64,000 nt of DNA from Tetragonia tetragonoides (taxonomy: Eukaryota; Streptophyta; Magnoliopsida; Caryophyllales; Aizoaceae), in NCBI GenBank assembly GCA_038025085.1, contig CM076154.1, positions 17,272,001 to 17,336,000 of the forward strand, in the 5' to 3' direction. Position numbers and translations under genes: made by a program. Of the stretch, positions 23,176 through 35,727 are shown in pieces; position 1 is the stretch's first letter, and each line of letters opens with the position of its first letter. Below the pieces are notes generated by a model, which was not told the DNA's origin, did no database searches, and saw nothing but the letters and a program-made list of their open reading frames with translations.

Positions 23176-25850
23176 GATACCAAATTATGATTATATCTTT
23201 TTAACTTTTTACATCAAAAAAAAAAGTGTTTTGTTTTATGTAATTTTTTTTTTAATATATGAAAGTGTATTTCACATTTATGATTAGATAGCTAAAGAAC
23301 CATTTCATTCAGCCCTAGAGATATTTAAATGGTTTCATATTTATGATTAGATAATATGTTACATTTCTTCTTGACATTATGGGCTTATTTGTTTTACTGG
23401 AAATTGGTAAAGTTGGAAAAACTTAGAGAAAATAGGAGGAAATTGAAATTTTTAACTGAAAACTTGAGTAATTGGAGAAAACCATAACAAACTCGAAAAC
23501 AATTGGGTTAAATTGAGAGAACTAAAACTTTCACATTTGTGGGTCTTTATGCACTTGAACAAAGTAAAAAAAAAAAACACCTACTTGAACAAATTGGGTA
23601 AAATTAAAAAAACAAACTGCCGAAAATTGACAGAAATTGGAGAAAATTGTAGAATATTAGACTAAACTAAAAAACTAAGAAAAATTGTAATTTTGAATTA
23701 GAATATGGAAGGAAATGGGAAACATTTGACCAAGCTACATACCAATACAAAAGAACTTTCCCTATGTTAGCAAATACCAAAGTGAGATCTAGTTTATCCC
23801 ATAGCTAAATTAATGAGCTAAAATATTTAAATTTATTTTTTTATTATATAATTTTCTACTATTTAATTTGGATATATCCAATGCTTTAGTAGAACTACAT
23901 AGTTCGTACTAAAGAATTATTTAGTTCAAGCCAAATACCTAGTTTGTCAACAAAACAACTATTTACTTTAGGTGTGACATTATTTAAGTCTTGTTATGAA
24001 TAACACTGGTATTAATAATGATGTCTTACTATTGAAGAATATACTTAAAACAAGATAATAAGTCACAACAAATCTTTTAGTTGATCAAACCTATTTGTTA
24101 TTACAATGTCGATCTTAATAAGTAACTGTATTTCAAATGCTTTGTACTATTCACGTAACTGAATTTGACAATCCTAACATCTAGAAAAAGTTTGCAAAAA
24201 TAAAAAGTGTAGAATTAAGTGTAACTAAACTTATTTAAATTGATATTATATTTAATAAAGACCAAACTAAAATCGATTTGTCACTCAAAGAAACAGAGTG
24301 AATCTAAAATCAAGTTATCATCAAGTACAAAATGTCTATTATTCAATCTTATTGACGTGTTTACCAAATTATTTTGAAGGCAAGGAAAAAGTGATAACCT
24401 ACCATACTAACATTGTAGTATTTGGGAAGCACAATGATGCGCAAAAAAAAAAGCTACTAAGGGCAAATTTGGCTCTTTTCTTCCCCAACTGCTAATTAAA
24501 TGGCTACCTTGTAAAAACATCACATTGATGGACTATTCATCATTTCAACTTATTTGGTCATTTATCGTCCCAAACTAGGCTCTTTAGTTATTAGCTAGTG
24601 AGATATCTATTTGGATATTGAGTTGATTATTTAAACTTGGTTTGTCTAAATTAGATCTAGAGTTTGGCTCCAGTGATCTGGAGTAGTATCCCCCAACCTT
24701 GAGGTACTTCTATTCAAACAACGCACTTGCACCAACATAACAAACAAAATTGGACTCATACCTTTAAAAAAAAATTCACCGTCCCAAAATTATCTTCTCA
24801 CATTGCATTTGGGACTAGAAATGTATGGGTCACTTATTATGAATTGTGGCCCTTATTTTACTAGATATGACCCTCATTTCATCAAAAGTTACGGAAAGAC
24901 TGTTTTATACAACCTTTGTGTTATTTTTAACCAACAAAAAGAAAATTAGAAAAAAACATTGATAATAATAAAAACAAAGATAATAGAAGAAAAGTAAAAT
25001 GAAGAGGAAATAGTAGGCATTCTTCTATATCTAAGAAGAAGAAGAAAAAAAAGAGACTAGAAAAAATGAGATGAGAAATAAAAACCTAAGTTAAAAAAGG
25101 AGAAGAAAAAAAAGAAAGATTCTAGGTGGGGGAAAAAACCAAGCAATTGATAACTACAAATATAAAAATGCAGTACAAAGAAAGTGCAGTACAAAAAAAA
25201 ATCGTTTAAATTGATTGAAGATGATATATGATGGCTCATCATATGATGATTTTATGAAACCATAATATGGTGGGTATATGATGATGGATATGACGATGAA
25301 TATGATGATGGATATGATAGATGATTTGCTACAAATATAAAGATAAATTTTTTAAAACAGTGGAGATTTTATTTGGTTTCTAATAAAGGGCTTAGATGAT
25401 TTGTTATGGTGCTTAACACAACGCTTTGATGCGCGTAAAAAGGCGAAATTGACTATACAAATATTGATTTCTTATCAATTAAATAATCTTTCCCTCAAGA
25501 TTTTCTACTAGTCACATATATTTGTGATAGGTTATTTAGCAAAGACTGCCGAAATAGTCTATTTTATAGCACAATTTGAGTTTTTAGAATTTGTACATTG
25601 AGTTGCATCACAACTAACTATTTCAGTTTTGTGAAATACTTTAAATACTCCATCAGCTCCATTGTACATATGGGATATATAAGGTAGTTTAACTTTTGCA
25701 TAAAAATTAAGGAAGACGTACATTTAATAATTTTAATTTTAACAGAAATAGTTTTACTTGATTAGATTGATTACCTTTTGACTTTAGATTTTTCACTACT
25801 ATGATGCTCATTTGACTAAAATAATAAATTTCCAATATCATCGGAATCAG
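23176..25850. other. Noncoding AT-rich stretch
   Basis: No coding region recognised. Includes a GAAAATTGG-rich segment (23,390-23,720), a purine-rich segment (24,940-25,140) and a short ATGATGGATATG repeat (25,265-25,320). No earlier exons of the TBL gene could be found upstream of the orphan exon. Confidence 0.4.
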
Positions 25851-26145
25851 TGGGGCAGATTGGAACGAAACAGGAAAGGACTGCTCTACACAAATAGTGG
25901 CTATGAAAGGATCAATATCAACACTCCGTGGTGGTATGCCAAAAGCATTGCAAGTGGTGAAAGAAGTACTAAGTGGCATGTCAAAGCCTCCTTATCTGCT
26001 TAATATTACATCTATGTCACAACTAAGGAAAGATGCACATCCTGGCCCTCATAATGGTTTCCATGGAACGGATTGCACTAATTGGTGCAGTGCCGGCCTC
26101 CCAGATACTTGTAACCAGCTTCTATACGCAACTCTCATCATATAA
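25851..26145 (+). pseudogene. Orphan last exon of a TBL/PMR5-like (PC-esterase) gene
   Basis: After an acceptor (AATCAG|T) the frame runs GADWNETGKDCSTQI, then SISTLRGGMPKALQVV, LRKDAHPGPHNGFHG and DCTNWC to a TAA at the usual place. It matches the terminal exon of the trichome birefringence-like family (Golgi polysaccharide O-acetyltransferases). It pairs closely with the last exon of the gene at 33-36.7 kb. The family's D-x-x-H motif reads DCTN here, so the catalytic His position is Asn. No upstream exons are visible, so it is a relic. The 99-codon frame itself is unbroken. Confidence 0.85.
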
Positions 26146-27156
26146 AGTTATGAGAAAAGAATTTGTAATATATAACTTAATAACGAAATGTGCTTATGTC
26201 CCTACATGTCATTCAAGCAACTAAACATTTCTGCATAAACTGAAAAACATGCAAGACAAAATAATTGGTTACAATAGTCTAATCTATACAAGCTACCAAT
26301 AACAGTTAATATAATCGGCCAACAATCAAATAAGGTCTATGTAAACCCATTATGCAAATATGTTCCTCAATACCCATCATACAAACTAGTGATACATACT
26401 CCATCCGTTATGTACAGTTTGCAAATAAAAAAATTTAAACTCAAATAAACTATCACTAGAAAAATAAAACTATTCGAGTTTCATTTTTAGTAAAAATTTC
26501 ATTTGCCTTAAGGCACAGTTTCTTGGGTCTAGTGAATTAAATAATTTGTGTAGGTACGAGTTTCCCATGGATTTTGTAGGGTACAAATATATAGGTGGTT
26601 AATAGTATACCCATAATCAAATGACATGCCGATTGATCAAAAATAAAATGACATGCCAATGTAATCTAACGTACGCCTATCATAGAAAAAAAATACTCTT
26701 CAATCTAATCATGAGTACATGACATGGAAAACTGAAAAAAAATTAAGACTTCTCATATGCCATATGCTATGATCGTTGTCTTCATTATTCACATTCACAT
26801 TCACATTCACATTCACATGCAGATGCAATCAAACTCCTTGCCCATCGTTCTCGAAGATGTGTACACTTGTCAAGTTGTCAACATGACCGTTTCTGACATT
26901 TTAGAGGCCTTAGGGTGAAATTAAGTTAAGAGCCCCTAAGGTATTAATAATTTTGCTTCACCACCTCCCCCTCCCCAAAAAAAAAAAAAAAATTGTAAAA
27001 GAAAGATAAGTGGTAGTAATGACATATATTTAACTCACTTTGCTTTTAAAGAATTTTTTTCAAAACATTTCATGCCAATTTATTTTTCCCCTATGAAATA
27101 AAAGCATTTTGATAGAAAATCTTCTTATCAATACTATGGATAAGGAAGGGAATAAA
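26146..27156. other. Noncoding stretch before LINE-1
   Basis: AT-rich. Contains an ATTCAC hexamer repeat at 26,787-26,818 (about 5 units) and a poly(A) run near 26,977. No gene recognised. Confidence 0.5.
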
Positions 27157-27313
27157 TACATGCACATGTTTTATTTTTGGTAAGTAATAAGCTTTATTTA
27201 CCAAATGGAAGAATTACAGCACAATGAGGGCATACCCTCCGCAAAATGTTTTCCTACCTAGACAGATATACACCCTGCTCAGTACAAAGGTAGTCTATAC
27301 ACAATATAACATT

Positions 27314-30300
27314 CTAAAATAGAGAATGGAACCCATCTCTGTTATCCTGAGTTGATTTCCTTGGCATTACAGCAGTAATCCTAGCTCTAACTTCACTCTT
27401 CATTCGCTGCACAATAACTTCAGGTTTGCTGACCACCTTATCCCAGTACGCTTCATTCCTGCTCCTCCAAATATGATATTCAGACTGATGACACAGACAC
27501 ACAACACACTTTTAACAAATTTTGTTTTCCTGGCTACCCATTTCAGAATTCTCCATGCATCCAAACTAGTGCAGCTAACTTGTAAGCATTGTTTGATCAA
27601 TAACCAGCATCTCTTACTAAACGGACACTCAAAGAAGAGATGAGATACCTTTTCTGTATCTGTTCCACAGAGTTAACACAGGTCATCATCACAGATCTTC
27701 ATCTTATGCAGTCTCTCCGTAGTTTGCAATCGGTCCTTTGCAGCTACCCAAGCAATAAATGAATGCTTGGGTTGATTCAGCTTGTTCTAGACCCATTTAG
27801 CCCAAGACACCTTCAGAGAAGGGGGTGCAAGCCAATCATAACCACTCTTAATAGTGTATCTTCCCGTGGCATTTCCTGACCAAATGTTGTTATTGTAGCA
27901 AGACTTAAATCTGTCTTTGCTTACACATATTTGCTTCCATGCCCAGCTGGTAGAAGGAGTGGCTGTATACTCCCACCAGCATTTATCCTTCAACTAAACA
28001 TGGTGAATCCATCTAACCCAAAGTGAATCAGCTTTAGATGCCACCCACCAGACATATTTACCCATACCCGCTGAGTTCCATTTGAAGCAATCTTTTACAC
28101 CAAGGCCACTGGCAGATTTAGGTTTACACACAAAATCCCAAGCAATGGGAGGGGCCCTAGTATAAATTGCTTTTCCATCCCAAAGGTAATTTCTACAGAT
28201 TGCAGTAATTCTATGCAAGATGGTTTCGGGAAGAATTAACATAGATGGCCAATTTGTATGTAACGTGAGGAGTACAGAGTTTACCAGAGTCACCCTGCCT
28301 GCATAAGAGAGGTGCTTCGACCCCCAGCATCTAATTCTTGCAAATATCTTTCCAACAAGTGAGTCACAATCAGCAATAGATAACTTCTTTGCCGTTACAA
28401 GGACCCCCAGACATCTGAAAGGCAGGGTACCTTCAATATACCCAGAAGCACCAAGTATTCTGTTCACCACATCCTGCTCCATATTACAGTGATACAAAGC
28501 TGATTTCTGTTTGTTTGCAGTGAGACCTGAAGCTTGTGAGAATGTTTCAAACCCTCTCAACAGTAGCATGATGGAATTAAAATCTCCATTGCAAAACAGT
28601 AACAAATCATCTGCAAAGCACATATGATTTAGTTTGAGGCTTTTATAGTGAGCATGGTATTTAAATAAACTCATCTCTGCAACTTTAGTCAGGATTCTAG
28701 AAAGATACTCCATGCAAATCACAAATAAGAGTGGGGACAGGGGGTCTCCTTGTCTTAATCCTCTCTTGCCTGGAAAGAAACCATGCAGAGAGCCATTGAT
28801 GATCAGGGAATAATAGGGGGAGCTCACACATGTCATGATCCAATGAATAAACTTCTCAGGAAACTGCAAGGCATGTAACATTTCCTCAAGAAATCCCCAT
28901 TCAACACTATCATAGGCTTTCTTCAGATCCACCTTGAGTAGACATCTAGCTGAGGTAGCTTTTCTATTGTAGTGACAGACCAAATCTTGGGCAATCAACA
29001 CATTCTGAACAATATATCTACTGGAGACAAAGGCACCTTGTATCTCACTAATGATGTCAGGTAAGACTGTTTTTAACCTCTTGCACAGCAGCTTTGATAT
29101 GCATTTGTAAACCACAGAACAACATGCAATTGGTCTGAAGTCAGCTACTGTAGTGGGGTTGCTTTTCTTGGGAATAAGAGTAATTGAAGTGGTATTAATC
29201 TGCCTTAATAATTTGCCATGCTCAAAGAAATCCATCACATCATGTATGAAGTCAGCTCCCACAACCTCCCAGGCATCCTTGTAAAACTGAGAACTATAAC
29301 CATCAGGTCCCCTGGAATGGACCATAATGCCTCTTTAATCTCCTCATGTGTGAAAGAGTGGCAAAGATTCATCTGTTGCTGTGCATCTAATCTCTTGCCA
29401 CTACTAACAATTGCAGAATTGACAGGAGTCTTATCAGGATTGGCAGAGCCTAATAAATTCTGATAATAACCCAGAAAAGCTTGTATAACCTCCGTGGGTG
29501 AAGATCTAGTTATCCCAGACTCATCTTGAATTGAATAGATATTATTGGTATGTCTTCTCAATCTAATACTAGTATGAAAAAATGTTGTATTAGCATATCC
29601 ATACTGTAACCAATGTGCCTTACTTTTCTGCTTCAAATAACTGCATCTAGCTTTGTCCATAAGTCTGAACTTGTGGAGAGTCGTCGGTTCATTATGCCTA
29701 AGTACCAGGTTGCTAGGATCTTTATGTAATTCATGTTGACACTCCTGTAGGTGAGTTTGAGCTTGTCTAGCATCTTTGCATATATCCCCACAACCTTCAG
29801 AATTCATTTGCTTAAACACATTTTTCAACAACTTCATTTTGGTAACCAGTTTAAACATAGGGACCCCAAATACCTGCTGCTGCCATCCCTTCTTCACATT
29901 GTCAATAAATTGGGGCCACTGACTCTACATATTAAAGTATCTGAAGGGTTTATGACCAACCTTGTGCTTATTATCGGAGTTGATAATAGCAGGGTAGTGG
30001 TCAAAAAGACCCTCAGGTAGGAATTGCACCAAGGTGTCAGGAAAAAGATCATACCAGCTATCATTAGCCACCACCCTGTCAATTCTACTAAAAACTCTTC
30101 TATCCCCTGGTTGCTTATTGTTCCAAGTATAAAAGGACCTAGATGACTTCACTTCAGATAACTCACAATAGGCAAGACAATCCCTAAATGGAACAATCTC
30201 ACTCAAAGAAATAGGGGCACCCAATCTCTCTTTGTAGTCTAGAATATTATAAAAATCACCACAAGCAATCCAAGGAAGAGTATTCATATTACTAATTGTA

Positions 30301-30714
30301 CATAATGCAGTCCAAAGATCAATTCTCTCACTAGCATCATTAAAAGCATATATAAAGGTACAGGCAAACAAAGTACCAGTTCCTCTATGTTCAACTTCAC
30401 AATGAATATGTTGAGAGGACATACATTTGATGTTGACAGTAAAAATATGGGGTTTCCAGAGCATGAAAATTCTTCCATTATAGTGACATGAATGATTTTG
30501 TTGTGAAGCTCCAGTTACTAAAACCATTAAGGGTAGCAGAAGCTAGATGCTTCCCTGCCTTCACCCTTGTTTCCAGAAGACCTGCCATGCCAAATTTGTG
30601 TTGATGAAGAAAGTAATTCACCTCATTTTGCTTATTGACATTGTTCAGGCCCCGGACATTCCAACTGCACATACTATCCATGAGGGGAAGAGGGTAGGTC
30701 CCCCGCACCCTCAT
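27314..30714 (-). pseudogene. LINE ORF2 (endonuclease-reverse transcriptase-zf-RVT), broken
   Basis: The ATG at 30714 or the one just upstream of MCSWNVRGLN starts an APE endonuclease (WNVRGLN; ACGDFYNILDYKER; RIDRVVAND). The reverse transcriptase shows GPDGYSSQF, LIPKK, FRPIACC, VDLKKAYDSVEW, GLRQGDPLSPLLF and the catalytic FADD in CFADDLLLF. The zf-RVT domain follows (SFIAWVAAKDRLQTTERL, then LFFECPF). Breaks: a frameshift near 30,510; TAG for Trp near 29,926; a frameshift/deletion near 29,310 where the NKAPGPDG motif should be; TAG at 27994-27996 (Tyr position); TAG at 27787-27789 (Trp position); TAA near 27,674 (likely Gln); a frameshift near 27,500. Confidence 0.9.
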
Positions 30715-30740
30715 TGATCACTGCACCTCCCTTTGTTGTA

Positions 30741-32145
30741 TCACTCCCCGGTATGTGAACTACTTACCCCTGGTGTTGTATAGGGCACCCCTGCATCAAG
30801 CAAGACAGGTTGTTCCTTGCTACTCCCCTCTTGCTGTAAAGCCTCAAAAGTGTTGGCAGTCTGTATAGGGAGAGGAGGGAGTGTGTCTGCTTTCTCTTTA
30901 CCCTTATTCCTGCCCTGCACGAGCTGAAAACCATCCTTATCAACCTGATTGGGAGCAGGCTGAGTCTTCTTTGGGACATAAACCCATTTAGTTTGCATAG
31001 GTTTCCTTATAGGGGGTTTTTTCCTACAATGCTCAACTAGATGCCCAATTCCTGAACAAGCTGAACAGATTGTGGGTTTCCAGTCATAAGTAACTCTCAG
31101 GCTAACTAGAGCTCCTTATTCATCTTCAAAACACACATTATCAGGAAACCGTTGCCCTAATGATACTTCAATCAGCAATTTGGCAAACCCCAACCGTGTT
31201 TTATCCATGGTAGCATCATCAGCTTTCATAACACGTCCCAATGGTGATGCAATTTTAAACATGTTATCTAATCCCCAGTATTTAACATCCAATTCATGAA
31301 TTTTCACCCAAATAGGCACCCTGTCAATTTTCTCCTTCTTAAGATCAAGATTTGGACACCATGCTTTCATAATCATAGGTTTATTATCAAATAAAACTTT
31401 ATCGATCATCATTCAGAGCTTGAGTATGATTATCAAAAGTTTTAAAATGCACCATAAACAAACCCTGAGGTAGGCTAGACACCTTATCAACCCCATACTT
31501 CCCCCATATACAATAGAAAAAACCAGTCATGACTTCTAATGGAGGATGGGCTCCAAGCACATGGCAAACAATAGCTGTCTTCCAATACTCAACATCATCA
31601 GTGATGTCTGCAAATGTAATTTTAACAGAAGTCTTACCCCGATTGCTAGGTTGAGTAAGTGTTGGGTCGAATTATTCAAGCCCTAGGGTAACCGGTGGAT
31701 CAGCAACATCAGTTCGGTCCTCGGGTGCTGCAATTCCATCTGGGCTTTCAATGGATTCGAGAATTGGCTCCATTTCCTTTGCCCAGTCCCGTCTTGGCGA
31801 AGTCATCGAAGCTTCCCAGAGTTGTCGCTTCGCCATGGCAGATTGGGGGTTTTGCACTCCGAGTTCCTCATCTCGCAGTGGAGTCACCGCTTGGGATGAT
31901 TGAGATTGTAGATCAAATTCTAGTGGTTCAATCCCTTGCATATCATCAATTGCTCGAGTTTTCCTGGAATCGTTCGTATCTGATTTTGCAAGTGAAGCCT
32001 TCTTTTTTGTTGAGATCGATTGTTGAGGAGCTGATTTTTGGTTTGATTGTTGTTTTTTCTGATTTTTTGGTGGGTTTTTCCTTGGTCTCCCTCTGGACTT
32101 GGGATTCTTTGCCATGGCGACGGCCGAAGCCGAAGAACGCCCCAA
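30741..32145 (-). pseudogene. LINE ORF1 (gag-like, DUF4283 + CCHC), broken
   Basis: Starts at ATG 32145 with a Lys/Gln-rich basic N-terminus (KNPKSRGRPRKNPPKNQKK) down to an in-frame TAA at 31672-31674. The frame continues without an ATG through DUF4283 sequence (ITFADITDDVEYWKTAIVCH, then VMTGFFYCIWGKYGVDKV) to about 31,425. After a frameshift it resumes (VLFDNKPMIMKAWCP, VPIWVKIHELDVKYWGLDN, ending DNVCFEDE) and stops at 31116-31118. It then continues past this stop into CSACSGIGHLVEHC, a CX2CX4HX4C knuckle near 31,040-31,080, and a Gln/Pro-rich tail ending at 30741. The product would be the RNA-binding particle protein of the element. Confidence 0.85.
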
Positions 32146-32195
32146 TTCTTGGAGAGAAAGCTGTCAAGACAATCTTTTATTACATGCACATGTTT

Positions 32196-33113
32196 ACAAG
32201 TACAGCCAAAATCAAGCTAGGATTAGGATTGAAACAAAAAACGACACAAAATGATGAGAATAAGATTAATAAATAAGAAGAAATTAAAAGAAAATGGGGT
32301 AATAAAGGGAAAAGACATTAAGAAACAAAATGAGATGGGCTGAGAAATAAATAAATCATACATTTAATATAAAAGAGAGGGCTAAGAAATAAATAAATCA
32401 TACACTTAATATAAAAGAGAGGGCTAAGAAATAAATAAAGTGAGGTTTAGTAGATTTGATCTCAAGTCACAGGAGCAGAAGAGTTTCATTCTTCTCACAA
32501 CAAGCCAGTGAACCAAAGTGATGTTTATGCTAAGTATTTACACCTTTTAATATATATTAGGTTTTCTACTTTGTTTTGGGCCCCTTTTAAAGCAGGGCCC
32601 TAGGCCGTCGCCCTCCGGGCCTATCCTTAGAAACGAGCCTGGTTGTCAATAGCTTAATATATACAAATATATTACTAGAAAAGAGACCGTAAAGATTGAC
32701 ATATACTAGCTGTATTATACACACATTTATGATTCATGAGAAATTCAAATATTAGGAATATATAATTCCGTTATTAATTTTCGATGACTGAATTTTTTAG
32801 CTTATTGAAAACACATATATATTTATTTCGAACAATCATGTAATTATTTTTCAAAAAGAAATAAAGAGTGTAGGATCCACTCGCGGTAACTATTTTCCAT
32901 TAGGAGCACCAAAACCAAAAAAAGGAACTTTCTGAAGTAGTACATGATTGGATGGAAGTGAACAAAATTACTCGAAAAACAATGTGAATGTTTTAACTAT
33001 TTATATTTATGGCACTACCATCACATGTTTGGTAACTGTTAAGTCTTTTTCCTTCTGTCTTTCCCATCTCTAGTGCTGGCTTTTTCCTTGTTGTTTTGGA
33101 TCCACTAAAAGAA
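32196..33113. other. Noncoding, upstream of the TBL pseudogene
   Basis: Contains a 36-bp AAATAAATCATACACTTAATATAAAAGAGAGGGCTAAG-like direct repeat (about 32,345-32,430; two to three copies). The 100 bp before 33,114 would be the TBL promoter/5' UTR; no firm TATA assignment. Confidence 0.4.
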
Positions 33114-33221
33114 ATGGGCAGCCAAATACAGGGCACTCTGTCTTTGCTTGTCATTGCTTTTACCATCTCTTCATGTCTTTGCCTAAATGAAGCAAAACAA
33201 CATCATCATAAAAATACTAAG

Positions 33222-33526
33222 GTGGTGTTTGGCCTAACTTGTAAAGAACTTCTACTTTTCTTCTTATTTTTCTCCACAAACCTCCCCCTCTACCTCCTCC
33301 ACACCCTCATTTTTACCTTCTAAGAAGCTCATAACACCCCTTGGGAGGCCCAAAAGTAGAAGCTCCAATTTGATGTTTCTACTTTTGAAGCTTCTAGGGG
33401 GTCCTAAGAGATGGTTTAAGTTTTTTGGAAGTTGAAAATGGGTGTGAGAAGGAGATGGTGAGAGTGATTTGGTAGAAAAAATAAGAGGAAAAGTAGAAGT
33501 TAGGCACAAGGTAGGCCAAACATGCT
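33222..33526. mobile_element. MITE (hAT-like ends) inside TBL exon 1
   Basis: About 305 bp with inverted ends: left GTGGTGTTTGGCCTAACTT, right (reverse complement) GAGCATGTTTGGCCTACCTT. The subterminal ACTTCTACTTTTC also occurs at both ends in inverted orientation. CTAAG flanks it at 33,217-33,221 and 33,527-33,531. Removing the element plus one CTAAG restores the TBL reading frame exactly (310 bp, remainder 1, shifting frame 1 back to frame 0). hAT elements normally make 8-bp duplications; the 8-mers here match only in their last five bases. Confidence 0.85.
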
Positions 33527-34032
33527 CTAAGATGCCATACTTGAAACCTAAACAACAACTAAAGCAATGTGATATTTTCCAAGGTCATTGGGCATGGGAT
33601 GATTCATATCTTCTTTATGATTCTTCTGCTTGTCCGACTATTCAAAAGGAATTCAATTCCCTGGAATATGGTCATGGAGATACCTTCTACCTCAAGTTCC
33701 GGTGGCAAACTGATCAGTGTGACATTCTCATGTTTGTTAAATCTCGCTTTCAAGGGGCATCTTCTAATGTACGACTTCAAGTTTTACTAAGAATTAATAA
33801 TTCGTGTAAGTGCTCCAACAAAAATGTTTTTGTGATGCATATACAATTGGTATCAATGCAGGTTTGATGGGCTGGATTTCCTAAGGAGGATGAAGGGAAA
33901 AAAGATCATGTACATTTGGATTCATTGAGTCTTAACTTTTGGCAGTCATTAGTATGCCTTCTTCATGCTGCTGTGCCCAACTCTAATATCACTCAGCAAA
34001 CTACTGATTCGATCACTTCATGGACTTTCCAC

Positions 34033-35727
34033 GTACAGTAGTTTTGTTTTTTTTTTTTTATTGTGAGGGGAAATTTTGCATTCAACTTGTTACAACGAGA
34101 GTTGCAAAGGCTTTTTCATTTTAAATAGGAGTGGAAAATAGAGACTTTTAGGTACACTTAGGTAATTTTGTACTAAATTTTTTCCCAAAAAAACTAGTAC
34201 TAATACATTTTCCACAAAAATGACTAAAATAGCATGAATATTGGGAATGCCTCCATTGTTTCACATCTCGCAGATTTCCAAATTCAGAGAGGTGGTTATT
34301 CTACCGTGGTTGCACCTTAATACATATTCATATAGGGAAAACATAATGGAGTCATGCATATAGAGAACTCTTCTGTGAGACGAATTCATAGAAAAAATAG
34401 AGTCAATTTTTAGAAATGTAGGGGTCACTTATTATGTGTTGTGACCCTTGTTTCACTAAAATTGTCTTACCAACAGTCATGATAATACTATCTTAAACAT
34501 GTTTTTATGTGTAGTAAAATGGTGTGTTCTTTTCCACTTACTCATAATCATTTCAGTTCAATTCAATTCAATTCAGTGGTCTACTATTTCTCTCACATAT
34601 TACTTTTTGTTCACTAAAATGAAATTTAGTTTATTTCAATTCATTTTATTGGAAAAGAACACACTCATTCAAGGTGGTCTGTTCACTACTCTTAAAATTT
34701 TCTTTTCTAGTATTTTAGTGATTTAGATATTTTTTAGAAATTGTCATTTTTATTTACAAAATTACAAGTCGAGATCGGAGAAGTTTGTGCTGCTGTAGTG
34801 TCAGCATACTTTCTGACTAAATTTGTCACTACACAAAGCTTAACAGTAGTAAGTAAGGTTCGGTATAAAACCAGCCTAACGTAATAAGAGGAGGATAAAA
34901 TGAATGCAGACTGAATTGTGCTCTTAATTTATGCATGGGGACCAGCGGAAAGACTGTGAGCTCACAATTTAAGGGACTACATACAAAATTTGTGACTGCT
35001 TGCGGTACACAATACTACACATGTCATGCATATGATAAGTAGGTTATTTTGCCTGTGTTGGTTCATAAAAATAGGGGTCGAGCACAAGTTTGTTTTCTTT
35101 ATTAATGTCCTTGTTCCAGAAAATTGTTTGTGGCTTACTATATGTGGGGAGTAATATGACAATGTGACAGTAATAAGATCTTTTGTTACAATAGGTTTTG
35201 TGTGGGGTATATCTATCCTGTGAGATATGGAAAGAGGAGAGAGAAAAAAAGGGGATGGGAAAATGTGAGAGATCCTATTATCCATTGATCTGCTCTATAC
35301 AAGTTTTTTGTATTCTCGCCATATAGGAGTACTTATTAGTAACGGATTTGAGAATGTTTAGGACTATTGTGACACTATGACAATAAAGCCAATCTATATT
35401 TAACCATTTACCAACATGGCCTAGGTAGATTCGTCCCTACGACTCAGTATGATATAGAATTATAAAACAGTAGTAGTGCACATAGATCTACAACTCGAAA
35501 GATAATGATAGATCTTATAACAGGGGGAGTATATATAATGAGAATTGAGCTCATGATCTTAACTTTGCCATGAAATTCAATCTCACACCAAATTTGCTAC
35601 TTCTGATCATGACGTTTTGTAATTAGCTACAACTGATTGAATAGCTTCATAAAAAACATGATTCATCAGTCTAGTATGGAGCATCTTTAAACTCATCTCG
35701 TTTTTCCTTTTAATTTCTTGATTGTAG
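34033..35727 (+). other. Long second intron of the TBL pseudogene
   Basis: Noncoding by position (donor GTACAG at 34,033, acceptor TTGTAG at 35,722-35,727). AT-rich with a poly(T) run near 34,045. It contains no domain-bearing frame. Its length relative to the other introns (97-193 bp, and 130 bp for intron 1) suggests an unrecognised insertion. Confidence 0.5.

Larger units (their letters stand above)
27172..32180 (-). mobile_element. L1-type LINE (non-LTR retrotransposon), minus strand, near full length
   Basis: 5.0 kb bounded by a perfect 15-bp target duplication TACATGCACATGTTT (27,157-27,171 and 32,181-32,195). The 3' end is at the left and reads on the minus strand GGTAAATAAAGCTTATTACT then a short A-rich tail. 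It encodes ORF1 (DUF4283 plus zinc knuckle) and ORF2 (APE endonuclease, reverse transcriptase, zf-RVT), the standard plant L1 layout. Many stops and frameshifts make it dead. It lies between the two TBL relics. Confidence 0.95.

Noticed and set aside
26787..26818. ATTCAC repeat as a CRISPR-like or telomere-like array
   Set aside because: It is a simple hexamer microsatellite of about five units without spacers.
33469..33867. A single gene model starting inside the MITE and running into PMR5N sequence
   Set aside because: The first 21 codons come from the MITE and the last part reads through an intron; the real coding segment is only 33,532-33,731.
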